64,000 bases of DNA from Bacteroidales bacterium (GTDB lineage: Bacteria > Bacteroidota > Bacteroidia > Bacteroidales > P3): contig WQWA01000006.1 of the NCBI GenBank assembly GCA_009785505.1, positions 1 through 64,000 of the forward strand, read 5' to 3'. Shown here one piece after another: positions 34,113 through 44,053 of this stretch. A model generated the notes under the pieces. That model had not been told where the DNA came from and did no database searches. It saw nothing but the letters and a program-made list of their open reading frames with translations. Positions within the stretch are counted from its first letter, which is position 1. Every line of letters starts with the position of its first letter. A program made the position numbers and the translations under genes.

Positions 34113-35789
34113 TTATGCCATAAGTTTTTTGTATTTGAAACGTTTTGGAGCAATATCCCCCAAGCGTTTTTTCTTGTTTTCCTCATATTCGGAATAGGTT
34201 CCTTCGAAAAAATACACTTGCGAATCGCCTTCAAATGCGAGAATATGCGTGCAAACTCTATCCAAAAACCAGCGATCGTGCGAAATAATTACGGCGCAAC
34301 CTGCAAAATTTTCCAAACCTTCTTCCAATGCTCGAAGTGTGTTGACGTCAATGTCGTTTGTTGGCTCATCAAGCAACAAAACGTTGCCTTCCGACTTCAA
34401 GGTCAATGCCAGCTGCAAGCGATTACGCTCGCCACCGGAAAGCACGCCTGCTTTTTTACCTTGATCCGACCCACCAAAATTGAAACGCGAAACATAAGCT
34501 CGCGAATTCGTCAATCGTCCGCCCAAACGAATTTGTTCGTTGCCTTCCGAAACCACTTCCCACACCGTTTTTTCGGGGTCGATACTTGCGTGTTGTTGGT
34601 CAACGTAGGCGGGTTTGACGGTTTCGCCGATTTTGAATTCGCCGGTGTCGGGCGTTTCCAATCCCATAATCATGCGGAACAGCGTGGTTTTTCCGGCACC
34701 GTTTGGTCCGATAATTCCCACAATTCCCGCAGGAGGCAACGCAAAATTCAAGTTTTCGTACAATAATTTGTCGCCATAAGCTTTAGAAACATTGACCGCT
34801 TCGATGACATTCGTTCCCAAACGCGGACCATCAGGAATGTAAATTTCGAGTTTTTCCTCTTTTTGTTTGCCATCTTCCGCAAGCATCTTTTCGTACGCAT
34901 TCAAACGGGCTTTTCCCTTGGCATGACGGGCTTTTGGAGCCATTCTCGCCCATTCCAATTCACGTTCCAAAGTTTTTCTGCGACGTGATTCGGTTTTTTC
35001 TTCTTGTGCCATGCGCGAAGTTTTTTGGTCGAGCCACGAGCTGTAATTTCCTTTCCAAGGAATGCCTTCGCCTCTGTCCAATTCCAAAATCCAACCGGCA
35101 ACATTATCTAAGAAGTAACGGTCGTGCGTTACGGCAATAACTGTGCCTTTGTACTGTTGCAAATGAAGCTCGAGCCATTGAATACTTTCGGCATCCAAGT
35201 GGTTGGTAGGTTCGTCTAAAAGCAAAATTTCGGGTTCTTGTAAAAGCAGGCGACACAATGCCACACGACGTTTTTCTCCTCCCGAAAGATTTTTTACTAA
35301 CTGTTCTTCCGGCGGACAATTCAAAGCGTCCATTGCACGTTCGAGCTTAGTGTCTAATTCCCAAGCGTCGTGCTGTTCGAGCAACTCCGTGAGCTCGCCC
35401 TGGCGTTCGATGAGCTTGTTCATTTCGTCGTCGCTCATTGGCTCGGCGAATTTTGCGTTGATTTCCTCGTATTCTTTAAGGTAATTTACAACATCTTGAA
35501 CGCCTTCTTCCACAATTTCACGAACGGTTTTTTCTCCGTCCAAAATTGGTTCTTGCGGAAGGTATCCCACCCGATAACCGGGCGAAAAATGCACTTCGCC
35601 TTGAAATGATTTTTCCTCGCCGGCGATAATTCGCAATAAGGTGGATTTTCCGGAGCCGTTCAAACCGATAATACCGATTTTTGCACCGTAAAAAAATGAA
35701 ATGTAAATGTCTTTTAGGACTTGCTTCGCCGGTGGAAATGTTTTTGAAACATTGACCATCGAAAAAATGATTTTGGGTTCGTCTGCCAT
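34113..35789 (-). CDS. ettA: ABC-F ATPase, energy-dependent translational throttle EttA
   Basis: Ribosome-associated ATPase that gates early elongation according to ATP/ADP level. 558 residues with two ABC modules: Walker A GLNGSGKSTLL and signature LSGGEKRRVAL in the first; GPNGAGKTTLF and LSGGERNRLQLAL in the second. The linker contains the basic P-site tRNA interaction region (ARMAPKARHAKGKARLNAYEKM). Lacks membrane domains. Length and motifs match EttA rather than Uup. Confidence 0.94.
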   Translation of the reverse strand: MADEPKIIFSMVNVSKTFPPAKQVLKDIYISFFYGAKIGIIGLNGSGKSTLLRIIAGEEKSFQGEVHFSPGYRVGYLPQEPILDGEKTVREIVEEGVQDVVNYLKEYEEINAKFAEPMSDDEMNKLIERQGELTELLEQHDAWELDTKLERAMDALNCPPEEQLVKNLSGGEKRRVALCRLLLQEPEILLLDEPTNHLDAESIQWLELHLQQYKGTVIAVTHDRYFLDNVAGWILELDRGEGIPWKGNYSSWLDQKTSRMAQEEKTESRRRKTLERELEWARMAPKARHAKGKARLNAYEKMLAEDGKQKEEKLEIYIPDGPRLGTNVIEAVNVSKAYGDKLLYENLNFALPPAGIVGIIGPNGAGKTTLFRMIMGLETPDTGEFKIGETVKPAYVDQQHASIDPEKTVWEVVSEGNEQIRLGGRLTNSRAYVSRFNFGGSDQGKKAGVLSGGERNRLQLALTLKSEGNVLLLDEPTNDIDVNTLRALEEGLENFAGCAVIISHDRWFLDRVCTHILAFEGDSQVYFFEGTYSEYEENKKKRLGDIAPKRFKYKKLMA

Positions 35790-35805
35790 TTGAATTTTAG
35801 GTTTT

Positions 35806-35827
35806 GACCCTTCGACTTCGCTCAGGG
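35806..35827. repeat. TTCGACTTCGCTCA half-element upstream of ettA
   Basis: GACCCTTCGACTTCGCTCAG matches one arm of the TTCGACT...AGTCGAA family, with only a short CCCT/AGGG self-pairing. It lies 16 bases upstream of the ettA ATG, within its leader. Confidence 0.6.
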
Positions 35828-35841
35828 CAAGTTTTGAAATG

Positions 35842-35849
35842 CAAAGGTA
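35842..35849 (-). promoter_or_regulatory. -7 box TACCTTTG for ettA
   Basis: Minus-strand TACCTTTGC 52 bases before the ettA ATG, upstream of the half-element. Divergent from the yjbQ promoter. Confidence 0.72.
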
Positions 35850-35903
35850 CGAAATTTTTTGGAGATTGTTGATAACTGCTAGTAGAATTTTATTTTTTTT
35901 TTG

Positions 35904-35911
35904 TACCTTTG
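35904..35911 (+). promoter_or_regulatory. -7 box TACCTTTG for yjbQ
   Basis: TACCTTTGC 23 bases before the ATG at 35935. Confidence 0.78.
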
Positions 35912-35934
35912 CAGGAGCAAATAATTTTGAAACT

Positions 35935-36351
35935 ATGAAACACTACCGAAAAGAATTAACCTTCAACACTACGAGTCGTCGTGAATTTATCAACATCACG
36001 CCGTATGTGGATGCTTGTTTGCGAGAAAGCGGAATCAAAGAGGGCTTCGTGTTGTGCAACGCTATGCACATAACATCGAGCGTGTTTATTAACGATGATG
36101 AAAGTGGTTTGCACCACGATTTCGAACTGTGGCTCGAAAAACTGGCTCCCGAAAAGCCACATTCACAATATCGGCACAACGGTTTTGAAGATAATGCCGA
36201 TGCCCACTTGAAACGGCAAATCATGGGGCGTGAGGTAGTGGTGGCAATTACCAACGGCAAGTTGGATTTCGGAACTTGGGAGCAAATTTTTTACGGCGAA
36301 TTTGACGGAAAACGTCCGAAAAGAGTGTTGGTGAAAATTATTGGTATATAA
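35935..36351 (+). CDS. YjbQ-family protein (UPF0047)
   Basis: 138 residues, full length. The family is small, trimeric and metal-binding, and has weak thiamine-phosphate synthase activity in E. coli, but its true role is unsettled. Visible hallmarks are [43 protein letters not shown] and the C-terminal [22 protein letters not shown]. The ATG at 35935 is chosen because the promoter lies just upstream. It precedes pgi by 26 bases and may be co-transcribed with it. Confidence 0.9.
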   Translation: MKHYRKELTFNTTSRREFINITPYVDACLRESGIKEGFVLCNAMHITSSVFINDDESGLHHDFELWLEKLAPEKPHSQYRHNGFEDNADAHLKRQIMGREVVVAITNGKLDFGTWEQIFYGEFDGKRPKRVLVKIIGI

Positions 36352-36377
36352 CTCAAGTTTTGCAAAAATAAAAAATT

Positions 36378-37679
36378 ATGAAAACTATTTCGATTGACCA
36401 AAAATATGTTGAAAAATTTGTTCAACAATCCGAACTTGATGCTCTACAGCCTGCGTTGCAAAAGGCACAGCAGGATTTAATCCAAAAAACAGGAAAAGGA
36501 AACGATTTTCTCGGCTGGGTTAGTTTGCCCGATGAAATTGATGATGCATTTTTGGCAGATATTGAAACTACAGCAAAACACTTGCGTGAAAAAGCTAAGT
36601 TATTTGTTGTGATTGGAATTGGTGGCTCATATCTCGGTGCTCGTGCGGTGATTGAGGCGCTGCAAAATCAATTTTCAGCGTTGGATTCGAGCAGAAAAGA
36701 TCCGTTTGTGATTTACGCCGGACATCAGTTGAGCGAGGATTATATGCACGAATTGCTTGCCATTCTTGACAAAACCGATTATGCAATGGCCGTGATTTCC
36801 AAATCCGGAACAACTACCGAACCCGCCGTTGCATTCCGAATTTTGAAAAATCATATCGAAAAAAAATATGGCAAAGAAGAAGCCAAATCCCGCATTGTCG
36901 CTATTACCGATAAAGAACGAGGTGCCTTAAAAACATTGGCGACTAAAGAGGGTTACAAAACGTATATCGTTCCGGATGATGTGGGTGGACGCTATTCTGT
37001 GCTCACGCCCGTGGGGCTTTTGCCAATTGCAGTTGCTGGTTTCGACATTCGTAGTTTAGTAAAAGGTGCGCAAGATATGAAAGCGATCGTAATTTCCGAA
37101 AATACACTTTCAAAAAATCCGGCTATGCACTACGCCGCCTTGCGAAATGCGCTATATCAACAAGGAAAAAAAATCGAAATCATGGTAAATTACGATCCGC
37201 GTTTGTACTTTTTGACCGAGTGGTGGAAACAGCTTTACGGCGAAAGCGAAGGTAAAGAAGGCAAAGGGATTTTTCCGGCGGGTGTGAACAACACATCAGA
37301 TTTACACTCCATGGGACAATACATTCAAGAAGGCGAACGCATCCTTTTTGAAACGGTTTTGTCGGTTGAAAATAATCGTGAAACAATTGAAATTCCAAGT
37401 GATTCCGAAAATTTAGATGGCATGAATTTCGTTGCCGGAAAACGCATGGGATACGTCAATTCCATGGCACAACTCGGCACGATTTTAGCACATATTGACG
37501 GTGGAGTTGCGAGCATTAAAATCAGCATTCCCGAAATTTCTGCTTACACTATCGGACAATTGATTTATTTCTACGAATTCGGCTGTGGTCTGAGTGGCTA
37601 CGTTTTAGGTGTAAATCCGTTTGATCAGCCAGGTGTGGAGGCTTACAAAAAAAATATGTTTAAGTTGCTCGGAAAATAA
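36378..37679 (+). CDS. pgi: Glucose-6-phosphate isomerase
   Basis: Interconverts glucose-6-phosphate and fructose-6-phosphate. 433 residues, the short form found in many Gram-positive bacteria and Bacteroidetes. Conserved elements: [35 protein letters not shown] (phosphate binding), [26 protein letters not shown] and, near the C-terminus, [19 protein letters not shown] with the catalytic Lys region. Confidence 0.95.
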   Translation: MKTISIDQKYVEKFVQQSELDALQPALQKAQQDLIQKTGKGNDFLGWVSLPDEIDDAFLADIETTAKHLREKAKLFVVIGIGGSYLGARAVIEALQNQFSALDSSRKDPFVIYAGHQLSEDYMHELLAILDKTDYAMAVISKSGTTTEPAVAFRILKNHIEKKYGKEEAKSRIVAITDKERGALKTLATKEGYKTYIVPDDVGGRYSVLTPVGLLPIAVAGFDIRSLVKGAQDMKAIVISENTLSKNPAMHYAALRNALYQQGKKIEIMVNYDPRLYFLTEWWKQLYGESEGKEGKGIFPAGVNNTSDLHSMGQYIQEGERILFETVLSVENNRETIEIPSDSENLDGMNFVAGKRMGYVNSMAQLGTILAHIDGGVASIKISIPEISAYTIGQLIYFYEFGCGLSGYVLGVNPFDQPGVEAYKKNMFKLLGK

Positions 37680-37748
37680 AAATCAAAACATACTGCAACC
37701 ATTCTAATTTTTTGCATCTTACTAGTATAATTTTAAACTTTTATACTG

Positions 37749-40103
37749 ATGCAAAAAAACATCTTTATCATTTTTGGATTACTTTTACTACCTATATTGC
37801 CTGTAGCACAGCCTGTAGGAACAATTCGTGGTATTGTTACCGATGCCGCTTCGGGACAAGCTATGCCTTTTGTTTCTATCATGGTTCCTGATTCCGATCC
37901 TCTTATCGGAACTATAACCGACACTGCCGGTCATTTCCGATTAAGCAATCTGCCGGTTGGGCGTTACACCATTCAAAGCAGTTTCATCGGCTATGAAACG
38001 GCGATATTTAGAGAAATATTGGTCGGCTCCGGAAGAGAAGTCGTTTTGGAAATAGAAATGCGTGAAGACATTCATCAACTTGGCGAAGTAACGATTCGTC
38101 CGAGAGTGGATAAAGAAAGACCGCTGAACACAATGGCGTTAGTTGGAGCACGCATGTTTAGCGTGGAAGAAACGGGTCGCTATGCCGGAGGTTTCGATGA
38201 TCCTGCACGCATGGCAAGTGCTTTTGCCGGAGTTGCCGGAAGCATGAACAGCAATGGGATTGTGATTCGTGGCAATTCGCCGAAATTTACGCAATGGCGA
38301 ATAGGTGGCATTGAAGCAATAAACCCGACACATTTTTCAGATATCACAGGTGTTGGCGGTGGTATTCTCACCGCATTGAGTTCGCAAATGCTTTCTAACT
38401 CCGATTTTTTCACGGGTGCCTTTCCTGCGGAATACGGAAATGCTCTTTCCGGAGTGTTCGATATGCGATTGAGAAGTGGCAACAATCAAACCCACGAACA
38501 CACGGCACAAGTGGGAACATTAGGCGTTGAAGTTTCTTCGGAAGGTCCATTTAGAAGCGGTGGACAAGCGTCGTATTTATTCAATTATCGATATTCGTCT
38601 ATGGCTCTTATTGGCGATTTACTTCCCGATTTGGCGGGAGGTGCTGCAGGCATGCGTTATCAAGGCTTGTCATTTAAACTGAATCTTCCAACAAGAAATG
38701 CAGGCACATTTAGCGTGTGGGGAATCGGAATTAGAGATCATTTTATTAATCGTGCTTCGAAGGATACGGCAGATTGGTGGGACATTTGGTCAGACAACTC
38801 CGACTTCAGGCAAACAAAGGGTGTTGGTGGGATTGATCACAGAATTTTTCTCAACAATAGAACTTATTTGAGAAATATTATTGCTGCAAATTATACAAGA
38901 AGTCAAATTGATTCAGAACAAATCCACTTCGATGGGAGTATTTTTCCCATTATGGATATGAGTAATACCAATTGGAATATAATTCTCAATTCGTATCTGA
39001 ATACAACATTCAGTACAAGACATACCAACAAAACCGGTTTTACAGTCACAAATTTATTTTACAATTTGGATTATTGGATGAGTCCGGATTGGCTTACTAT
39101 GCCACCCAGCGACATGGTTAATTTTACAAACGATAGAGGTCATTCGGTGGCGTTGTCTGCCTATACGCAATCTTTGATTCGTGTGAACAGTCGTTTGACG
39201 GCGAATGTTGGTTTGCATAGCATGTATTTTCATTTGAACGGAAACATAACCCTCGAACCGCGTGTGAGTGCTCGTTGGCAAGCCTTTCCAAGACATTGGT
39301 TTGGCTTGGCGTATGGAAAACACAGTCGTCGAGAAAATATAGATTATTATTTCGTAAGAACTCCGGAAACAGGTGATAAATTAGTCAACAGAAATTTAGG
39401 TTTTTCCAAAGCACACCATTTTGTTGCATCTTACGATTGGATGATTTCCGAGAACCTTCGCTTGAGAATAGAGCCGTATTTTCAACATTTATTCAACATT
39501 CCGGTACAGAGAGATAGTTTATTTTCGCTCATCAACTTTCGCGATTGGTTTTTGATGATTCCGTTGGTAAACGATGGAAGAGGGAGAAATTTCGGAATTG
39601 ATTTTACGTTGGAGCGTTTTCTGAACAATGGTTTTTATTTTCTGTTTACTACTTCAGTGTTCCAATCACGTTATATGGGAGGCGACGGTGTGTGGCGAAA
39701 TACACGATTCAATCGGAATTTTACGTTCGATGCTTTGGGTGGAAAAGAATGGGTAATGGGAAGACAAAGTCGAGATATATTGAGTGTCAATCTTCGTTTT
39801 TCAATACAAGGTGGCGAGCGTATCATTCCTATAAATGAGCAAGCATCAATTTCAGCAAGTGCCATTGTTTTCGACAATTCTCGAGCCTTCAATACGCAAC
39901 TGCCAACAGAATTTATCGGACATCTAAGCGTGAGCTACACCATGAATCGCAACAGAGTTGCACACAAATTTAGTTTGCAAATGGCAAACATTACCGGTAA
40001 TCAAGAGTTTGGAGGTTATTTTTTCAATTATCGCGAAGGTCGTCCACAAAGAATGATGGATGCGGTAGTGATTCCAAACATCAGTTATAGAATACAGTTT
40101 TGA
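37749..40103 (+). CDS. TonB-dependent receptor with CarboxypepD_reg-like domain
   Basis: 784-residue outer-membrane receptor. Signal peptide about 1-20, carboxypeptidase-regulatory-like domain about 24-105 (GTIRGIVTDAASGQAMPFVSI...GHFRLSNLPVGRYTIQSSFIGYE), plug with VIRGNSPKFTQWRIGGIEAINPTHFSDITG and FPAEYGNALSGVFDMRLRSG, and a beta-barrel ending IPNISYRIQF. It is not a SusC (shorter and no SusD neighbour). No TAnnTTTG box was found upstream; a TTGCATCTTACT stretch at about 37712 is the nearest candidate. Ligand unknown. Confidence 0.92.
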   Translation: MQKNIFIIFGLLLLPILPVAQPVGTIRGIVTDAASGQAMPFVSIMVPDSDPLIGTITDTAGHFRLSNLPVGRYTIQSSFIGYETAIFREILVGSGREVVLEIEMREDIHQLGEVTIRPRVDKERPLNTMALVGARMFSVEETGRYAGGFDDPARMASAFAGVAGSMNSNGIVIRGNSPKFTQWRIGGIEAINPTHFSDITGVGGGILTALSSQMLSNSDFFTGAFPAEYGNALSGVFDMRLRSGNNQTHEHTAQVGTLGVEVSSEGPFRSGGQASYLFNYRYSSMALIGDLLPDLAGGAAGMRYQGLSFKLNLPTRNAGTFSVWGIGIRDHFINRASKDTADWWDIWSDNSDFRQTKGVGGIDHRIFLNNRTYLRNIIAANYTRSQIDSEQIHFDGSIFPIMDMSNTNWNIILNSYLNTTFSTRHTNKTGFTVTNLFYNLDYWMSPDWLTMPPSDMVNFTNDRGHSVALSAYTQSLIRVNSRLTANVGLHSMYFHLNGNITLEPRVSARWQAFPRHWFGLAYGKHSRRENIDYYFVRTPETGDKLVNRNLGFSKAHHFVASYDWMISENLRLRIEPYFQHLFNIPVQRDSLFSLINFRDWFLMIPLVNDGRGRNFGIDFTLERFLNNGFYFLFTTSVFQSRYMGGDGVWRNTRFNRNFTFDALGGKEWVMGRQSRDILSVNLRFSIQGGERIIPINEQASISASAIVFDNSRAFNTQLPTEFIGHLSVSYTMNRNRVAHKFSLQMANITGNQEFGGYFFNYREGRPQRMMDAVVIPNISYRIQF

Positions 40104-40181
40104 TGTGGTGAAACTGGTGAGTCTTATACAATCAAATGGAATTTTGAAAATAGTTTTTTTTGAAATACCAAAAAAAAATCG

Positions 40182-40189
40182 TACCTTTG
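40182..40189 (+). promoter_or_regulatory. -7 box TACCTTTG for the transglutaminase-like gene
   Basis: TACCTTTGTG 9 bases before the ATG at 40199, which fixes that start. Confidence 0.75.
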
Positions 40190-40198
40190 TGTCCGAAA

Positions 40199-41920
40199 AT
40201 GAAACAGGACAAAATACCGGCAGAAAAACTAGAAAAGCAATCCTCCGCTTTTACGCTTTCGGACATGGAGATTTTTATTTTTCCGGACTTGTTTTATGCG
40301 CTGGTTTTGGCAAATATCATGTCTCCGGAAATCTGGAAATGGCGCGATGATCCTTGGTTTAAGGATATCGAAAAAAAATCGTTTTCCTACAAAATCAATC
40401 GTGTGAAACAATACATCATGGACAATTACACGTTTAATTTGGACTTGGAAACGTGGGGATTAACAACCCAAGAGAAAGAGTTGGCACGATTTTCCGAATA
40501 TATTGACAAAGATGCTTTGGCACAATCCAACGCTTTGTTCGGCTACGAAGGCGATAAGTATTATTTCAGTATAGACATTCGCAAACACTTTGGATTAGAC
40601 AAATATACCAGCGACATTATTCCCTATTGGAAAACAGAAACTGTTGAAGCGATGAATGCGTTTCGCCACAAACCGGAATATCAAACGGGGGCAGGGGAGT
40701 GCGTATCGCTCGCAACCATGTATGCTGCTGCCATGTTCATCGTGGCAAAAATTCCTTTGGAAAAGATATTTTTGATTGCAACGCCGTTGCACAGTCAAAA
40801 TTTTATCACGGAAAAAGACGGAATTATAACCAATAATCGCAGAATTGTCACCAAAAGCATGTGGTACAACGGCACCCTGCTTTCTGCAAAAGCCCGCCGT
40901 GCTATCGAAAACGAAAAAATCACAATTGTTTCGCATATTTCCGGACATATTCACACGTTTTATGACAAGGCAACGATTTCGCCGGATGCTTATCAAAATT
41001 TTTCGAAGTCGCTGAAAAGTTATTTGAAAACAGATTTAACCTTTGAAACTTTTGTGAATTTTTTACGCACCGATCCGCAGTTTTGCTGCTGTTTTCAATA
41101 CGAATATATTCGCAATGGCAAACAGACCTACGTGGAGTTTTGTAAAATTTTGGAATACGAGCGACAGGGTAAAAACAAACTGACCAACACAAGTAAAGAT
41201 GCATTGTTTGCAGAAATAGGCGGCGAAGAATTTCGTTTAGCTCGCAGAGAAGATAAAATGCTGTTAAATACTTTTGAAAAATTTTTGGACGAAAATCCGA
41301 AGCTTTCGTTTGAAGAAAAGCGTCGTTTTTTCGATGAAATGGTTTTGCGAGTGCCGTGTTGTGATCGAATGCATGAATTGTTTGACAAATTACACGCATT
41401 TTTGAATATCGAACCTCGATTGCCGGACGAAGGAAAAACTTTCGTAAAAACAGAACCTGTGAAGATTTCTGAGCAAATGTCAAGAGAGGAAATCATTACT
41501 GAAATCGAACAAAAATCTTCAAGCAACGAGGTGGCTGAATTAGCATTATTTGCTGCTCGAAGAATGGATTTGGTGGATTGGCAACCCTTTGTGAAAGCGG
41601 TTGTCGAACGCAATCCGGTTTGCGTTGAAGCCTTGAAAAATCTATCCGTTCAGGAAATTTATGACTCCTTAAAAACCTTGCAGGAAGAATCCATTTACAA
41701 TGAGCAAAACCGCTTGGCTTTGCCCGACGAAGTTTGGAATTATCAAGTTGGAGACGGTTTGGAAAAAGCGTTTGCGATGATGAGCGTAGTCGTCAATAAA
41801 AATCCGCAAAGCACAGTAAAATTAAGTAGCTCGGAAAAACTTGCAACGTTAGAAGTAGACGGAAAAACGTTTGAATTTGCAACACAGAAAACACTTACCA
41901 TAAAAAATCTATCACCATGA
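40199..41920 (+). CDS. Transglutaminase-like cytoplasmic protein, unknown role
   Basis: 573 residues, no signal peptide. The only recognisable feature is a transglutaminase-like core near residues 150-220: GAGECVSLATMYAAAMFIVAKIPLEKIFLIATPLHSQN, with Cys in GECVS and His in PLHSQN in the expected order; a clear Asp partner was not placed. The C-terminal half is helical and charged. The stop overlaps the start of the MFS gene by four bases (ATGA), implying translational coupling. A peptide- or amide-processing role is conceivable but not supported further. Confidence 0.72.
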   Translation: MKQDKIPAEKLEKQSSAFTLSDMEIFIFPDLFYALVLANIMSPEIWKWRDDPWFKDIEKKSFSYKINRVKQYIMDNYTFNLDLETWGLTTQEKELARFSEYIDKDALAQSNALFGYEGDKYYFSIDIRKHFGLDKYTSDIIPYWKTETVEAMNAFRHKPEYQTGAGECVSLATMYAAAMFIVAKIPLEKIFLIATPLHSQNFITEKDGIITNNRRIVTKSMWYNGTLLSAKARRAIENEKITIVSHISGHIHTFYDKATISPDAYQNFSKSLKSYLKTDLTFETFVNFLRTDPQFCCCFQYEYIRNGKQTYVEFCKILEYERQGKNKLTNTSKDALFAEIGGEEFRLARREDKMLLNTFEKFLDENPKLSFEEKRRFFDEMVLRVPCCDRMHELFDKLHAFLNIEPRLPDEGKTFVKTEPVKISEQMSREEIITEIEQKSSSNEVAELALFAARRMDLVDWQPFVKAVVERNPVCVEALKNLSVQEIYDSLKTLQEESIYNEQNRLALPDEVWNYQVGDGLEKAFAMMSVVVNKNPQSTVKLSSSEKLATLEVDGKTFEFATQKTLTIKNLSP

Positions 41921-43296
41921 CAGAACTCATCAAAAAATCGCTTCGAGAGTCTGTAGCAGCACGTTGGACGGCGCTACTCCTCATGTCTTTTACCATGCTT
42001 TTTGCGTACACGTTTATCGATGCATTAGCACCGTTTGGTCTTTTGCTCGAAAGAGAGTTTGGTTGGACGCCCGATGTATTTGGAACGGTAGCCGGATCGG
42101 CATATTTTCTGAATATCATCGGTTTTATGCTTATTGCCGGAATTATTCTGGACAGAATTGGTGTCCGAAGGTCAACAATTGTGGCAAGTATATTGATGCT
42201 GATAGGTGCAGTAATTAAAGCTTACGGCGTTTCATACACATTTATTGAAGGCGGTTTTGGTTATGAATTTTTCAGTTCATTTTGGACGGGAGTTTCCGCT
42301 TCTGCAAAAGTGGCGATGGTTGGTTTTGCTATTTTTGGAGCAGGTGTCGAAATGGCCGGAATTACTGTAACAAGGGCCATCGTAAAATGGTTTAAGGGGA
42401 AAGAATTGGCATTGGCATTGGCGATGCAAGTTTCTATCGCACGATTGGGCGTAGTGGCTGTGTTTTTCTTGCTTCCAAGAATGGAGGTATGGGTTGGGTT
42501 CTCCACAACGATACTACTTGCAGCATTGTGTGTGTGTATTGCTATTTTGGGATTTGGCGTTTACTTTTTCATGGATCTCAAACTCGAACGTCAAGAGAAA
42601 TTGCTTGATGCTCCTGATGAGGAGCAGTTTAGATTTGCAGATCTCAAGCAAATTTTCACATCAAAAGCATTTATGATTATTGCTTTTTTGTGTTTACTGT
42701 ATTATATTTCGATTTTCACATTTCAGAAATTTGCAGTTGGTATGTTAGAAGCCAGATTGCCGGATTCTCCGTGGCCTCATGGCGACTTGTTTATGTTTTT
42801 GCCGATTGGAGCGATGTTTCTTACGCCTCTTTTAGGGACTTATTTGGATAACAGAGGAAAAGGGGCAACGATGCTAATTTGGGGATCAGGATTGATGGTG
42901 GTTTGTCATACGATTTTTGCGTTGGTGCCGGATTCAATGTTTTCGTTTCCGCTTGCATTGACAACAATTATTGTTCTTGGTGTTTCGTTTTCATTAGTTC
43001 CGGCTGCACTTTGGCCGGCTGTTCCGAAGTTGGTTGAAGATAAAGTGGTAGGTTCAGCTTATGCAACTATCTTCTGGATACAAAACATCGGATTGTGGGG
43101 AGCTCCGATCTTGATCGGAACAGTGCTTATGGCTTCAAATCCGGGTGTAGATATCAATGTTTCGGGAGTGTTTTATGACTATACGGTTGTGATGCTTGTT
43201 TTCGCAAGTTTTGGTGTGGCTGCTTTACTACTCGGTTTTTGGCTCAAAGCTGAAGACAAGAAAAAAGGCTATGGTTTGGAACTTCCGAACAAATAA
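41917..43296 (+). CDS. MFS transporter (oxalate/formate-antiporter-like group)
   Basis: 459 residues with about twelve membrane helices. Motif A-like ILDRIGVRRSTIVASILMLIG lies between helices 2 and 3, and the N-terminal ALAPFGLLLEREFGWTPDVFGTVAGSAYFL resembles organic-anion MFS carriers of the OFA type. Substrate unknown. Starts inside the last codons of the transglutaminase-like gene (4-base overlap) and is followed after 3 bases by ispD, so the three genes are probably one transcript. Confidence 0.88.
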   Translation: MTELIKKSLRESVAARWTALLLMSFTMLFAYTFIDALAPFGLLLEREFGWTPDVFGTVAGSAYFLNIIGFMLIAGIILDRIGVRRSTIVASILMLIGAVIKAYGVSYTFIEGGFGYEFFSSFWTGVSASAKVAMVGFAIFGAGVEMAGITVTRAIVKWFKGKELALALAMQVSIARLGVVAVFFLLPRMEVWVGFSTTILLAALCVCIAILGFGVYFFMDLKLERQEKLLDAPDEEQFRFADLKQIFTSKAFMIIAFLCLLYYISIFTFQKFAVGMLEARLPDSPWPHGDLFMFLPIGAMFLTPLLGTYLDNRGKGATMLIWGSGLMVVCHTIFALVPDSMFSFPLALTTIIVLGVSFSLVPAALWPAVPKLVEDKVVGSAYATIFWIQNIGLWGAPILIGTVLMASNPGVDINVSGVFYDYTVVMLVFASFGVAALLLGFWLKAEDKKKGYGLELPNK

Positions 43297-43299
43297 CAC

Positions 43300-44019
43300 A
43301 TGCAAAATTATGTTGCCATATTAGCCGCCGGAAAAGGCTCTCGGATGGAACTTTCTCAGCCGAAGCAATTCGAAATGCTGCATGGCAAAACTATTCTCGA
43401 ACACAGCGTGGATACCTTTGAAAAACATCCGTTAATCAACGGTATCTTCGTTGTTGTTCACGAGGATTTTATTGAAAATACAAGGCGTTTGCTACACATT
43501 AGAAATCGTCCGAAAATAATAGACGTTATTGCAGGTGGTAAAGAACGTATGAACTCGAGCCACAATGCAGTTTTGGCATTGGAAAACCATGTTGAAACCG
43601 CTGGTGCGGGGGTGATAAATTTATTAATTCACGATGCCGCCCGTCCATTTGTCAGCGAACATATTATCACACGAACAATCGAGGCATTAGAAAGCCACTC
43701 TGTGGTAAGCGTTGCCATTCCTGCAACAGATACGATTTATATTTGTGATGATGGACATAAAATTGAATCATCGCCCAAGCGTGAAAACGTTTATCTTGCA
43801 CAAACGCCGCAGGCGGCACGGTTATCGGTTTTCAAACAGGCGTTTGCCAACGTACATGGCACGGAGTGCGAGTTCGGCGGAGCTAAACCCGCACCGGTCT
43901 CAACAGATGATGCCGGCGTAATTCTAAACTATTTGCCCGACGAAAAGATTCATATCGTTTTGGGCGATGTGTCTAATCGAAAAATTACGTTTCAGTCAGA
44001 TCTACAACTAAAAAATTAG
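43300..44019 (+). CDS. ispD: 2-C-methyl-D-erythritol 4-phosphate cytidylyltransferase
   Basis: MEP-pathway enzyme that attaches CMP to methylerythritol phosphate in isoprenoid synthesis. 239 residues: AILAAGKGSRMELSQPKQFEMLHGKTILEHS (CTP binding), VIAGGKERMNSSHNAVLAL, LIHDAARPFVSE, VAIPATDTIY and TPQAARLSVFKQAF. The segment GTECEFGGAKPAPVS before TDDAGVIL is longer than usual. The stop codon is inside the AACTAAAAAATTAGTT repeat, so the protein ends LQLKN. Confidence 0.94.
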   Translation: MQNYVAILAAGKGSRMELSQPKQFEMLHGKTILEHSVDTFEKHPLINGIFVVVHEDFIENTRRLLHIRNRPKIIDVIAGGKERMNSSHNAVLALENHVETAGAGVINLLIHDAARPFVSEHIITRTIEALESHSVVSVAIPATDTIYICDDGHKIESSPKRENVYLAQTPQAARLSVFKQAFANVHGTECEFGGAKPAPVSTDDAGVILNYLPDEKIHIVLGDVSNRKITFQSDLQLKN

Positions 44020-44021
44020 TT
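44006..44021. repeat. 16-bp palindrome AACTAAAAAATTAGTT; supplies ispD stop
   Basis: Perfect inverted repeat at the 3' end of ispD, whose TAG stop is 44017-44019. Same family as 16597, 32757 and 57894. Confidence 0.9.
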
Positions 44022-44053
44022 GCTGTGCTTTGCAACCCTTGTAAACACTGAAT

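Noticed and set aside
34092..34766. 224-codon open frame on the plus strand opposite ettA
   Set aside because: It is antisense to a well-conserved ABC-F gene, has no promoter box of its own and its translation is low-complexity without a family match.
40920..41483. 187-codon minus-strand open frame inside the transglutaminase-like gene
   Set aside because: Antisense shadow; no promoter, and the plus-strand frame is full length and coupled to its neighbours.
43856..43905. Possible repeat insertion in ispD (GTECEFGGAKPAPVS)
   Set aside because: The protein segment looks longer than usual but the DNA shows no convincing inverted repeat and no second copy in the window.
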